DNA of 37,791 nucleotides from the NCBI GenBank assembly GCA_964424335.1, contig CAYRIY010000028.1, positions 1 through 37,791 of the forward strand. The letters run 5' to 3'. Of the stretch, positions 1 through 7,924 are shown piece by piece (position 1 is the first letter of the stretch; each line of letters starts with the position of its first letter). The DNA comes from CAYRIY01 sp964424335. Lineage in GTDB: Bacteria > Bacillota > Limnochordia > DTU080 > RSA5. Under the pieces are notes generated by a model. That model saw nothing but the letters and a program-made list of their open reading frames with translations, did no database searches and was not told where the DNA came from. The position numbers and the translations under genes are program-made.

Positions 1-872
1 AAGACGTCGCCCGGGAACGCCTCGCGGCCGGGTGGGCGGCGAAGCAAGAGGCTGAGCTCTCGGTACGCGGCTGCCTGCTTCGACAGATCGTCGTAGACGA
101 CGAGCACGTGCTTTCCGTTGTACATGAACTCCTCGCCCATGGCGCAGCCGGAATACGGGGCGATATAAAGAAGCGGAGCGGGCTCCGACGCCGTGGCCGA
201 GACCACGATCGTGTAATCCATGGCGCCATGACGCTTGAGGACGTCGACGATGCCTGCGACGGTCGAAGCCTTTTGCCCGATCGCGACGTAGATGCAGATG
301 ACGTCTTGACCCTTTTGGTTGAGGATCGTGTCGATCGCGACCGCCGTCTTACCCGTCTGTCGGTCGCCGATGATCAGCTCGCGCTGTCCACGCCCGATCG
401 GGATCATGGCGTCGATCGCCTTAATCCCCGTCTGCAAAGGCTCTTTAACGTTTTGGCGGTCGATGACGCCGGGCGCTACGGCCTCGATCGGTCGAAACCG
501 ATCGGTCTCGATGGGACCCCCGCCGTCGAGGGGCTGGCCAAGCGGGTTGACGACTCGTCCGATCAGCGCCTCGCCAACGGGCACTTGCACGATGCGACCG
601 GTCCGCTTTACCGTGTCTCCTTCGCGAATGTCGGAGTACGGCCCCATGATGACGCAGCCGATGTTGTCCTCCTCGAGGTTGAGCGCCATGCCGAAGACGC
701 CGTTCTCAAACTCGAGCAGTTCGCCGGCCATTGCATCGTCGAGTCCGTAGATGCGGGCGATGCCGTCGCCAACCATGACGACCGTGCCGACGCTCTCGAC
801 TTGTACGTCGGCTTCAAACCCTTCGATTTGCTGTTTCAGAATGGCGCTGATTTCATCGGGTCGAATTGCCAT
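1..872 (-). CDS. atpA: F-type ATP synthase alpha subunit, 3' part cut by window edge
   Basis: This is the N-terminal 290 residues of the F1 alpha subunit, the non-catalytic nucleotide-binding partner of beta in the cytoplasmic F1 head. The reading frame runs off the left edge, so the rest of the gene is outside the window. The translation begins MAIRPDEISAILKQ. It shows the N-terminal beta barrel (about residues 25-95) and a Walker A motif GDRQTGKT at residues 169-176, which is where the family has it. The ATG at 872-870 is preceded by GAGGTG at a good distance. It follows atpH by 29 bases and is the last visible gene of the operon read right to left. The identification is secure; only completeness is unknown. 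Confidence 0.97.
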   Translation of the reverse strand, partial: MAIRPDEISAILKQQIEGFEADVQVESVGTVVMVGDGIARIYGLDDAMAGELLEFENGVFGMALNLEEDNIGCVIMGPYSDIREGDTVKRTGRIVQVPVGEALIGRVVNPLGQPLDGGGPIETDRFRPIEAVAPGVIDRQNVKEPLQTGIKAIDAMIPIGRGQRELIIGDRQTGKTAVAIDTILNQKGQDVICIYVAIGQKASTVAGIVDVLKRHGAMDYTIVVSATASEPAPLLYIAPYSGCAMGEEFMYNGKHVLVVYDDLSKQAAAYRELSLLLRRPPGREAFPGDV

Positions 873-901
873 TCGTATCACCTCGTGTCGGTTGATGCGT
901 C

Positions 902-1450
902 CTAGTTGAGCTGCGCTCTCTTCAACTGCTCTCCCAAGCGGGCTAGCCGCGATCGCACACTGCCATCCATCACCAGGTCACCAATGCGCGCGACGAGCCC
1001 CCCGATCAGATCGCCATCCTCCCGGGTGGTGAGCCGTACTTCCTTCCCAGTCACCTGTGAAAGCTTTTCACTGATCGCGCGTGATTGGTCTTCAGACAAA
1101 GCGTGCGCCGCGGAGATCTCGACCTCGACGACGCCTCGTTTTTCATCAGCGAACGCAAAAAACTCATCGAGCATATCAAAGAGCGCGTCCTCGCGCCGCT
1201 TGCTGATGACGAGAAGCAGGAAGTTGAGGGCTAAGGGCGACAGGCGGTCGGTAAAAGCCTCTCGCACAATGCGGATCTTCTCTTCTCGGGTCACGTTCTC
1301 GCTCTCGATCACGCGGCGAAAGGCCGGTTGCTCGCCGAAGACTTGCTGGAACGCTCGCAGATCCTGCTCGACCACGTCGAGGTTGCCGCGCTCCACCGCA
1401 AGTTCGCCAAGTGCGGTCGCGTAACGGCGGGCAAGCTTTCGGCTTCTCAA
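902..1450 (-). CDS. atpH: F-type ATP synthase delta subunit
   Basis: The 182-residue product matches the delta (OSCP) subunit, which joins the top of F1 to the peripheral stalk formed by subunit b. It has the family's N-terminal helical domain, beginning RKLARRYATALGELA, and the C-terminal signature region with LIGGLVARIGDLVMDGSVRS near residues 148-167. The start is TTG. Its TTGA overlaps the TGA stop of atpF, a four-base overlap that points to translational coupling between stalk subunits. Length is normal for the family. Confidence 0.95.
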   Translation of the reverse strand: MRSRKLARRYATALGELAVERGNLDVVEQDLRAFQQVFGEQPAFRRVIESENVTREEKIRIVREAFTDRLSPLALNFLLLVISKRREDALFDMLDEFFAFADEKRGVVEVEISAAHALSEDQSRAISEKLSQVTGKEVRLTTREDGDLIGGLVARIGDLVMDGSVRSRLARLGEQLKRAQLN

Positions 1451-1983
1451 TTAAGCTCCCCCGCTTTGTTGACGAAATCCCTCACGAGCTCTTCGTGATC
1501 TTCTTGGGTAATCGTTCTGCCGAGGACCTTTGATGCCGCAGCGACGGCCAGCGTTGCGACCTCGTCTCGAATCGCAGTCAAGGCAAGCTCACGCTCACGC
1601 TGGATGTCCTGTTTGGCCTTGCTCAATACGGCTTGCGCCTCCGCGTCCGCTTCGGCGCGCCGCTGCTTGCCGTACTCCTCGGCGTCTTTCACGGCCTTCT
1701 CCACGATCTCCCGGGCCTCCGCCTTGGCCGACTGAAGTTGCGCCTTGTACTCGGCGAGCAACTTTTCAGCCTCTTCTTTGGCCGTAGCGGCGTCGGAGAT
1801 TTGGCTTTCGATGCTCTCCTCCCGGCGCCTCATGATCTGGGCGACGGGCTTGAAGAGCAGGATGTAGAGGCCGCCCATAACAATGAGAAGGTTTAAAGAT
1901 TGTAGGACAAGCGTCCACCAGTCGATCGAAACGGGATTGGCGGCTCCCCCTGCTGCGGCCGCGAACGTCAAGTTGACGAGCAT
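1447..1983 (-). CDS. atpF: F-type ATP synthase b subunit
   Basis: This is subunit b of the peripheral stalk. One N-terminal membrane helix (about residues 20-45) is followed by a long charged coiled coil rich in E, A, K and R that reaches up to the delta subunit. I place the start at the ATG at 1983-1981 because AGAGGTG sits eight bases upstream. An in-frame TTG at 2004 would add seven residues and lacks a better site. The stop overlaps the atpH start. It is separated from atpE by an unusually long spacer of 199 bases. Confidence 0.95.
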   Translation of the reverse strand: MLVNLTFAAAAGGAANPVSIDWWTLVLQSLNLLIVMGGLYILLFKPVAQIMRRREESIESQISDAATAKEEAEKLLAEYKAQLQSAKAEAREIVEKAVKDAEEYGKQRRAEADAEAQAVLSKAKQDIQRERELALTAIRDEVATLAVAAASKVLGRTITQEDHEELVRDFVNKAGELN

Positions 1984-2110
1984 CCCCGTCACCTCTCGTT
2001 TCAAAGAGAATTGATGCGAAACTCCACCGTCCTCGGACCGCCAAGGCTAAGCAAGTCGCAAATCCATTTGCTCATGGCCGTGCCACCGTCCAAGGTACGT
2101 CGACTCGTGC

Positions 2111-2154
2111 GGGCGTTGTGTGGGAATCGAGAACCCCGACTCCCACACATGCCC
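2111..2154 (-). other. Long hairpin in the atpE-atpF spacer
   Basis: A perfect nine-base inverted repeat, TGTGTGGGA (2117-2125) and TCCCACACA (2141-2149), is extended outwards by GGGC/GCCC (2111-2114 and 2151-2154) and inwards by a short TCG/CGA pair. It has no T-run, so it is not a classic terminator. It may be an RNA stability or processing element that separates the abundant atpE message from the downstream genes; that role is inference. Confidence 0.5.
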
Positions 2155-2182
2155 CCGACCAAACCAATACGCTCTCTTTAGG

Positions 2183-2398
2183 TCACACCTTGATCCAGAT
2201 CAGGATGGAAACCACGAAGGCAAAGAGCGTCAATGCTTCACTAAATGCCAGCGCGATCAGGAGTGTAGTCCTGATGTCTCCTGACGCTTCCGGCTGCCTC
2301 GAGATCCCCTGGAGTGCCGCCGAAGCCGCCCACCCCTGACCGATGGCTGAACCAACAGCGGGAATGATAATGGCCAAGGCTACTGCTATGAGTTCCAC
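2183..2398 (-). CDS. atpE: F-type ATP synthase c subunit (proton ring)
   Basis: A 71-residue proteolipid with two membrane helices joined by the polar loop SRQPEASGD (residues 33-41). It forms the rotating c ring of Fo. The ion-carrying carboxylate is Glu54 in the sequence FSEALTLF. Gln21 in the GQG motif of helix 1 lies near it in known rings. The residue after Glu54 is Ala rather than the Ser found in sodium-binding rings, so proton specificity is the likelier reading, by analogy with chloroplast-type rings. The start is GTG with GGGAGGAA upstream. It lies between atpB and atpF, as in all such operons. Confidence 0.95.
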   Translation of the reverse strand: MELIAVALAIIIPAVGSAIGQGWAASAALQGISRQPEASGDIRTTLLIALAFSEALTLFAFVVSILIWIKV

Positions 2399-2515
2399 GG
2401 TCGTTCCTCCCTTCTACGCGCTTTGCTCGCTACTTAGCTCGCGTTCATTCTCCCAGGATTGCAGTTGGGTGGCACCACAAGCGCTGATCCCGGTATTTCC
2501 CTACTCGTGAACCGG

Positions 2516-3205
2516 TTAGTGGCCCTGCGTCGAAGTGGCCAGGTACGTAACCGTGAGCAGGGTAAAAATAAACGCTTGAATGGTCCCCATCAGCACTCCG
2601 AGCGCCATGAGCGGAATCGGAACGAGAAAAGGAACCAAGATGAAGAAGATCGACGTGACCATCTTCTCGCCGAACAAGTTGCCGAAAAGTCGGATCGCAA
2701 GCGAGAAGGGCTTGACGAACTCCTCAAGGATGTTGAGAGGAAGCATAAATGGAATCGGCCTGGCGAAGTTCTTGAGATATCCGCCCACGCCTTGCTCGCG
2801 GATACCCATGATCTGGACGATGACGATCGTCGTGATCGCAAGTCCGGCAGTCGTCATCAGATCCGTCGTCGGAGGCACCATATTGGGAATGAACCACGAC
2901 AAGTTGAGGAACAGAATAAATATGAAGAGCGTGCCGACGATCGGCAGGTACTTCCTGCCCGCCTTGCCGAGTCCCTCGTCGATCAGGTAGTAAAAGAACC
3001 CGATCGCCATCTCCAGAAGCGTCTGGGCCCCGCGCGGCTTGTCGCTCAGTCGGCGCGTGAGCAGGAACACGGTGGCAAACAGGATCGCCATGACCACCCA
3101 CGTGTTCACGACGGTGCTCGTCACCGGGATGGGCCCGATGTGGAAGACCTCTTGGCGAATCATGTGCGGCAGGACATCAATCAGCGCCTGGATCTTCTGT
3201 TCCAT
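2516..3205 (-). CDS. atpB: F-type ATP synthase a subunit
   Basis: The 229-residue membrane subunit a provides the two half channels for proton flow against the c ring. The essential arginine is Arg172 in the motif SLAIRLFGNLFGE (residues 168-180), and five or more hydrophobic helices are visible. The ATG at 3205 lies three bases after the stop of the preceding atpI-like gene, so its ribosome site GAGGGGATAGG is inside that gene. Length and order are normal. Confidence 0.96.
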   Translation of the reverse strand: MEQKIQALIDVLPHMIRQEVFHIGPIPVTSTVVNTWVVMAILFATVFLLTRRLSDKPRGAQTLLEMAIGFFYYLIDEGLGKAGRKYLPIVGTLFIFILFLNLSWFIPNMVPPTTDLMTTAGLAITTIVIVQIMGIREQGVGGYLKNFARPIPFMLPLNILEEFVKPFSLAIRLFGNLFGEKMVTSIFFILVPFLVPIPLMALGVLMGTIQAFIFTLLTVTYLATSTQGH

Positions 3206-3208
3206 TAC

Positions 3209-3589
3209 CTATCCCCTCTTTAGCGAGATAATCGCGCGCACGGTGTCTCCGGTGTACGAAAGCATTTCGGAGACCAGCGCAGCCAATGCCCCAAGCATGA
3301 CTTCAATGCCAAATCGCGATGCCGCCCAAAGCGTCAAGAGCGATATGGCGAGCCTGGCGAGCGTCGTGAGCAGTATCCCGCGCAGCCCCTTGGACTTTTC
3401 GCGCTCGGCCTCGTGAACTACCCGGTACACGATCAGGTAGTTGAACATGGCAATCGGCGCCGCGCCGATCGCGCCCCAAGCCATCTGGGGATACCCAATC
3501 CACCAGGCAATCACCGCACAAGCGGCGGCGATCAATCCGATGGAGCGAAGTCGGCGGAGTGTATACCGCTCAACCACAGTTTGACTCAC
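3209..3589 (-). CDS. atpI: ATP synthase subunit I (AtpI-like)
   Basis: A 126-residue protein with four hydrophobic segments, in the position of the AtpI family (PF03899 type) just upstream of atpB. Family members are thought to help assemble the c ring or to supply magnesium; they are not part of the finished enzyme. The start is GTG with AAAGGGA upstream, and its GTGA overlaps the stop of the AtpZ-like gene. The sequence of these proteins is poorly conserved, so the assignment rests on topology and operon position together. Confidence 0.8.
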   Translation of the reverse strand: MSQTVVERYTLRRLRSIGLIAAACAVIAWWIGYPQMAWGAIGAAPIAMFNYLIVYRVVHEAEREKSKGLRGILLTTLARLAISLLTLWAASRFGIEVMLGALAALVSEMLSYTGDTVRAIISLKRG

Positions 3590-3903
3590 GGTCGTCCCTT
3601 TCTCTGGGGATCATCGGTTTCCTGCGTCGACTTGTTACGACTTTCACGATCCGTAACGCGGCTCGCCCCGTCATCCGGCGCACCTCTCCCCGATGTGATA
3701 GCAAGAACCAAGGACACCATGCTCCGTATGCTGAGCGCCATCGCCCCGATCAAGCCTACGAGCAAAAACGCGGGCGAACTCCCCAGCCGAGCATCCAAAT
3801 ACGAGCCGCCCTTGTACCCAAGATAGAAGTAGATTATCGACGTGAGCACCCACGAGATGCCGATACTCCCGTGTTTGGCGTACTCAAACATTCCTTTGCT
3901 CAA
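3586..3903 (-). CDS. AtpZ/AtpI-family small membrane protein
   Basis: A protein of about 105 residues with two membrane helices (around residues 15-35 and 45-70 in IIYFYLGYKGGSYLD and LLVGLIGAMALSIRS) and a charged hydrophilic tail. This is the pattern of the AtpZ (PF09527-type) family, which heads many ATP synthase operons. AtpZ and AtpI have been proposed to form a calcium/magnesium transporter. The start is uncertain: a GTG at 3915 has a purine run directly against it, while the TTG at 3903 has GGAAGGGG about 11 bases upstream and is preferred. It is the first gene after the operon promoter. Confidence 0.75.
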   Translation of the reverse strand: MSKGMFEYAKHGSIGISWVLTSIIYFYLGYKGGSYLDARLGSSPAFLLVGLIGAMALSIRSMVSLVLAITSGRGAPDDGASRVTDRESRNKSTQETDDPQRKGRP

Positions 3904-3989
3904 CTTACGGACCACCCCTTCCCGTCTGGAGGCGCGTTCGTCACAACGCGGCCCTAGGAAGAGCGTGCCGTCGCCGTAGCACGGCTAAC

Positions 3990-4018
3990 ATTATAAAGTA
4001 TCAATTTGGCCTTTGCAA
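3990..4018 (-). promoter_or_regulatory. Sigma-A promoter of the ATP synthase operon
   Basis: Reading the minus strand, TTGCAA (4018-4013) is followed after exactly 17 bases by a perfect TATAAT (3995-3990). This places the start of transcription near 3983, about 80 bases ahead of the first operon gene. The -35 box lies inside the last codons of wecB and overlaps its 3' end. Confidence 0.8.
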
Positions 4019-5185
4019 CATTGGTTTCTCCGTGCTAAAAGGCCTAAAATCCGCAGGTCTAGGGCCCATTTCGAATGTGTGGAGGAGCGCCTCCTTCACA
4101 CGCGTCGACGCCTCTCCGTCGCCATATGGATTGACGGCTTTGGCCATGGCTCCGTACGCATCGGGATCCGTGAGCAGACTCGCCGCGGTGCGGACGATGC
4201 GCTCAGTCTGTGTGCCTACCCGCACTGAAGTGCCCGCTTCGACCCCTTCCGGCCGCTCTGTCGTCTCCCGCAGGACGAGAACGGGTTTTCCAAGCGACGG
4301 CGCCTCCTCTTGGAGGCCGCCGGAATCCGTGAGCACCAGCGTGGATGCAGCCAACAAGTGCACGAACTCCCTGTATCCCGGTGGCTCGATGAGGCGAATG
4401 CGCTCGACTCCGCCCAACATCTCCTCGGCTAGCTTGCGCACCGCTGGGTTTTTATGAACGGCAAAGACGATCTCGACATCGTCGAACGCATCTACAAGCT
4501 CTCGAAACGCCCGATAAATTCGCCTCATCGGCTCGCCTAAGTTCTCTCGTCGATGCGTCGTGACAAGCAAGATCCGGCGCCCGGAAGAGACGGCCGCCTC
4601 TAGGCTCGGATCGTCAAATACATACTCGTCTCGCACGGTCCCTAGCAGCGCGTCCACCACAGTGTTCCCGGTGAGGTAAATCCTTTCCGGGTCCACATTT
4701 TCGCTCAGTAGGTTTGCCTTGGCTCTGGGCGTCGGAGCAAAGTGCACGTGTGCGAGCACGCCGGTCAGCCGTCGATCCATCTCTTCGGGGAACGGATCGT
4801 ACGGATCGTCCGTACGCAGGCCCGCTTCGACGTGGGCGACGGGGACTTTGCGGAAGAATGAGGCGAGCGAAGCAGCAAATGTTGAGATCGTATCGCCGTG
4901 TACGAGGACGATATCGGGCCGTTCGCTTTCGAGGATCGGGTCGAGGTCCTTGAGCACCCCCGTCACGATATCGCCCGGCGTCTGCCCATGTCGCATCAGG
5001 TTGAGGTCGTGATGGGGACGGATGCCAAAGACGTCCAACACCTGGTCGAGCATCTCACGATGCTGCCCGGTGACCGCCACGCGCACGTCAAAGCGCTCAT
5101 CGCTCTCTAGGGCGCGGATGACGGGCGCCAACTTGATCGCCTCGGGTCGAGTGCCGAAAACTATCATGCTCTTGATGCGGTTCAT
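4001..5185 (-). CDS. wecB: UDP-N-acetylglucosamine 2-epimerase, non-hydrolysing
   Basis: The 394-residue cytoplasmic enzyme interconverts UDP-GlcNAc and UDP-ManNAc, the ManNAc donor for teichoic-acid linkage units and related glycopolymers. Visible family motifs are FGTRPEAIKLAP at the N-terminus, VHGDT, HVEAGLRT, TTHRRENLG, and DSGGLQEEAPSLGKPVLVLR near the C-terminus. The ATG at 5185 overlaps the stop of the TagO/WecA gene (ATGA), which supports this start over an upstream extension of 21 residues. The pair WecA/TagO plus WecB feeds the same pathway. In B. subtilis the equivalent gene is mnaA. Confidence 0.95.
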   Translation of the reverse strand: MNRIKSMIVFGTRPEAIKLAPVIRALESDERFDVRVAVTGQHREMLDQVLDVFGIRPHHDLNLMRHGQTPGDIVTGVLKDLDPILESERPDIVLVHGDTISTFAASLASFFRKVPVAHVEAGLRTDDPYDPFPEEMDRRLTGVLAHVHFAPTPRAKANLLSENVDPERIYLTGNTVVDALLGTVRDEYVFDDPSLEAAVSSGRRILLVTTHRRENLGEPMRRIYRAFRELVDAFDDVEIVFAVHKNPAVRKLAEEMLGGVERIRLIEPPGYREFVHLLAASTLVLTDSGGLQEEAPSLGKPVLVLRETTERPEGVEAGTSVRVGTQTERIVRTAASLLTDPDAYGAMAKAVNPYGDGEASTRVKEALLHTFEMGPRPADFRPFSTEKPMLQRPN

Positions 5186-6204
5186 ACCCCACGCGTTCCT
5201 TCCACGTCGGTTCGGATCGTCGAGCCGACAAATAAGAGAATTCCGCAAACCAACGCCAGGCCCACCAGTAGACTTGTAAACGCCTTCGAGCCGGAGACTA
5301 CGGCGGCTGCGGCGGCAAGAAACGAGCTCACGGCGTATAAGGTCAATACGGCCTGCCTTTGATTGAGTCCGATGTCAAGAAGGCGGTGGTGCAAGTGACC
5401 GCTGTCCGGCGCGTAAAAAGGCCGCCCTGCTGCTACCCTGCGCACGATCGAGAGCGCCGTATCGAGAATCGGCAGCCCGAGTGCGAGGATCGGTACCACG
5501 AACGCGAGCGTGGCCGGACCTTTCAAAGCACCCCCGACGCTGATCGCCGCCAGTGTGAATCCGAGGAACATCGCCCCGGTATCACCCATAATGATCCTGG
5601 CCGGATGAAAGTTGTGGCGCAGGAAGCCGATGGCGGCGGCGGCCAAAGCGACCGTCATGACGGCGGCGTCGTATCGGCCCAACTGATGGGCGAGGGCAAA
5701 GAGCGGAATGGCGCCGATCGCCGACACACCTGCCGCCAAGCCGTCGAGCCCATCGATCAAGTTGACCACGTTTACAAAGGCGATGAGCCATAGGATGGTG
5801 AGCGGCACGCCCCACCAGCCTATGTAAACGACGTCGCCCGTGATCGGGTGGGTGACAAATTCGATGCGATCGCCGAGCGCGACAAAAAGGCCCGCAGCGA
5901 CCAGTTGTCCCAAAAGCTTTGAATACCAACGAAGTTCATAATAATCGTCGACGAGGCCGACCAAGAGGAGCGCCGTGGTCGCGACAAACAGACCCAATAA
6001 CTCGTTTGGCTGCGGGTACGCCGCGAGCAGCGCCAGCCAAAACGCCGCATAGATCGCAACGCCGCCGCCAAGCGGCAGAGGCGCCGCGTGCAACCGCCGC
6101 TCGCCGGGCATATCAACCAGGCCCGTGCGCAGCGCGAGACGCCGGACGACCGGCGTCAAAAGCAGCGCGGCAACGAGCGCTACGCAGAACGCGATAAGGT
6201 ACAA
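5182..6204 (-). CDS. tagO: Undecaprenyl-phosphate GlcNAc-1-phosphate transferase (TagO/WecA)
   Basis: A polytopic membrane enzyme of about 340 residues that loads GlcNAc-1-phosphate on undecaprenyl phosphate, the first step of wall teichoic acid or similar glycopolymers. It carries the superfamily motifs in order: VGLVDDYYEL, NLIDGLDGLAAG, MGDTGAMFLGF and the basic HLHHRL loop that binds the sugar nucleotide. Ten or so hydrophobic segments are visible. The TTG at 6204 has AAAAGGAG ten bases upstream and gives an N-terminus like TagO. A TTG at 6267 overlapping the upp stop is also open but lacks a ribosome site. The stop overlaps the wecB start. Confidence 0.93.
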   Translation of the reverse strand: MYLIAFCVALVAALLLTPVVRRLALRTGLVDMPGERRLHAAPLPLGGGVAIYAAFWLALLAAYPQPNELLGLFVATTALLLVGLVDDYYELRWYSKLLGQLVAAGLFVALGDRIEFVTHPITGDVVYIGWWGVPLTILWLIAFVNVVNLIDGLDGLAAGVSAIGAIPLFALAHQLGRYDAAVMTVALAAAAIGFLRHNFHPARIIMGDTGAMFLGFTLAAISVGGALKGPATLAFVVPILALGLPILDTALSIVRRVAAGRPFYAPDSGHLHHRLLDIGLNQRQAVLTLYAVSSFLAAAAAVVSGSKAFTSLLVGLALVCGILLFVGSTIRTDVEGTRGV

Positions 6205-6263
6205 ATCCGCATAACTCCTTTTGTCGACTCTTGTCCCATTGTAGAAGAAGTCGAAAAACGATG

Positions 6264-6896
6264 TCAATGCGAGGTCTGGTAGAGCCTGTCGCCTGCATCG
6301 CCCAATCCTGGCACGATATAGGCGTTTTCGTCGAGCCGCTCGTCGATCGCGGCGACATGGATGCGCACGTCGGGATGGGATGCCTGAACGCGGTGGATGC
6401 CCTCAGGTGCGGCGATGAGCGCGACTAGCCTGATGTCTTGAGCGCCGCGCTTTTTAATCGCATCGACGACCCACGTCGCCGACCCTCCTGTGGCAAGCAT
6501 CGGATCCGCGATGATAAATTGGTAGTCGCGCACCGGCTCAGGCAGCTTGCAGTAGTACTCGCTGGGCAGGTGCGTCTCGGGATTTCGCTCCACGCCGATG
6601 TGGCCGACTGCGGCGTGTGGAAGCAATTCCAGCATTCCTTCGACCATTCCAAGGCCGGCCCGCAAGACGGGGACGATGCAGATGGCGCGCCGGGCGATCG
6701 TGTGCACGCGAGCGGTGGCGAGCGGAGTCTGCACTTCGACTTCATCGGTCTTGAGGTCCTCAGTCGCTTCGTACGTCATGAGGAGCGCAAGCTGTCGCAC
6801 CAACGAACGAAAGGCGCTCGCCTCGGTGCGCACATCGCGGAGCCGTCCGAGCTTGTCTTGAATCAAAGGGTGACGGGAGACGATCACATTATCCAT
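6264..6896 (-). CDS. upp: Uracil phosphoribosyltransferase
   Basis: The 210-residue enzyme makes UMP from uracil and PRPP in pyrimidine salvage. The PRPP-binding loop is DPMLATGGSATWV, and the C-terminal uracil-binding part ends in IVPGLGDAGDRLY, as in the B. subtilis enzyme. Length is typical. The ATG at 6896 overlaps the last codons of rpiB by eight bases. In B. subtilis glyA and ywlG lie between rpiB and upp; here they are absent. Confidence 0.97.
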   Translation of the reverse strand: MDNVIVSRHPLIQDKLGRLRDVRTEASAFRSLVRQLALLMTYEATEDLKTDEVEVQTPLATARVHTIARRAICIVPVLRAGLGMVEGMLELLPHAAVGHIGVERNPETHLPSEYYCKLPEPVRDYQFIIADPMLATGGSATWVVDAIKKRGAQDIRLVALIAAPEGIHRVQASHPDVRIHVAAIDERLDENAYIVPGLGDAGDRLYQTSH

Positions 6897-7344
6897 TCAG
6901 TTCACGAGCCCGGTCCAATTGGTCCAACTTCTCGACTCTTCGTTGGTGCCGGCCGCCGGCAAACGACCCTCCGAGCCATGCCCGGACGATCTCTTGAGCA
7001 AGGCCGGGCCCCACGATCCGAGCTCCCATTGCCAGGATGTTGGCATCGTTGTGCTCTCTGCTCATGCGAGCCGAAAAGGTATCGTGACAAAGGGCAGCCC
7101 TCGCGCCGACCACTTTGTTTGCAGCAATGGAGATGCCGATGCCCGTCCCGCAGAGCACGACGCCGAGATCGGCCTCACCGGAGACAACGGCGCGTGCGAC
7201 GGCGGCGCCGTAATCCGGATAGTCGACGGATTCGCGCTCGTTTGTACCCAAATCGATCACGTGCGCGCCGTATTCGTCGAGCACCTCGAGCACGGAAGAT
7301 TTTAAGTCGATACCTGCATGGTCACATCCGATGGCAACTTTCAC
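6889..7344 (-). CDS. rpiB: Ribose-5-phosphate isomerase B
   Basis: The 151-residue protein belongs to the RpiB/LacAB family, which interconverts ribose 5-phosphate and ribulose 5-phosphate in the pentose phosphate pathway. Diagnostic parts are the N-terminal GCDHAGIDLK, the motif VDYPDYG, the catalytic-cysteine motif VLCGTGIGISIAANK, and HNDANILAMGAR. The start is GTG with AGAGGGA upstream. Its product can supply PRPP for the adjacent upp. Confidence 0.96.
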   Translation of the reverse strand: MKVAIGCDHAGIDLKSSVLEVLDEYGAHVIDLGTNERESVDYPDYGAAVARAVVSGEADLGVVLCGTGIGISIAANKVVGARAALCHDTFSARMSREHNDANILAMGARIVGPGLAQEIVRAWLGGSFAGGRHQRRVEKLDQLDRARELNG

Positions 7345-7370
7345 CGGGGTTCACGTCCCTCTCTACAGCG

Positions 7371-7847
7371 CTAGCTCCAGTCTTGAGCCAGGCGCCGGAC
7401 AGCTCCTCGAACCGCTCGCTCGATTTCATCCAGCGCCTTTTGGTACGCCTCGTCCCCTAAGCCAAAGGGATCCGAGATATTTTTCGAGCCTTCGGCTCGC
7501 GCATACTCTTTGAGTGTGAAAACATTCGCGGCACATTCCGGGTACCGGAGAAGAATTTGAGCCTTGTGCTCTTCCGTCATCGTAAGGATGAGATCGTACT
7601 GTGGGGTGTCGTCGCCGACGGCGCGCGCCTCGTGTCCAGAGATATCGACGCCTCTGGAACGCATGGCTTCCACTGCTTCCACCGCTGCCGGCGAACCGAC
7701 TCCGGCAGCGAGGCCGGCGGAGTCGACATCGACGCGCACGTTGCCAAGCGCGGGGCTCTCTTTGACTAGGGCGCGAAAAAGGCCCGCCGCCATGGGGCTG
7801 CGACAGGTATTGCCCGTACACACAAAGAGCACTCGAATGCCGCGCAA
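7371..7847 (-). CDS. ywlE: Low-molecular-weight protein arginine phosphatase, YwlE type
   Basis: A small phosphatase of the LMW-PTP fold. The P-loop is CTGNTCRS, with nucleophile Cys and Arg as C-x5-R, and the Asp general acid is in NISDPFG. The Thr inside the loop (GNT) marks the YwlE branch, which removes phosphate from arginine, whereas tyrosine phosphatases usually have Ile or Leu there. It would reverse McsB-type arginine phosphorylation of CtsR and Clp substrates; McsB itself is not in this window. The start is uncertain: the TTG at 7847 has GGAG at 11 bases, while the GTG at 7859 has no spaced site. Confidence 0.88.
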   Translation of the reverse strand: MRGIRVLFVCTGNTCRSPMAAGLFRALVKESPALGNVRVDVDSAGLAAGVGSPAAVEAVEAMRSRGVDISGHEARAVGDDTPQYDLILTMTEEHKAQILLRYPECAANVFTLKEYARAEGSKNISDPFGLGDEAYQKALDEIERAVRGAVRRLAQDWS

Positions 7848-7924
7848 GAAGTACCACACTCCGGAGCGTTCATTAGCTTAGGCCTCACTTCCACGGGAGC
7901 GCGCGCCATCCCTCCTTCTCCTCG

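Noticed and set aside
108..905. Long plus-strand open frame over atpA
   Set aside because: Antisense shadow of atpA; the minus strand encodes the conserved Walker A and the family N-terminus.
2001..2150. 49-codon open frame on the minus strand between atpE and atpF as a gene
   Set aside because: Its start lies inside the hairpin arm, the composition is Arg/Ser-rich and unlike a known subunit, and there is no family match I can name. It is kept only as part of the spacer finding.
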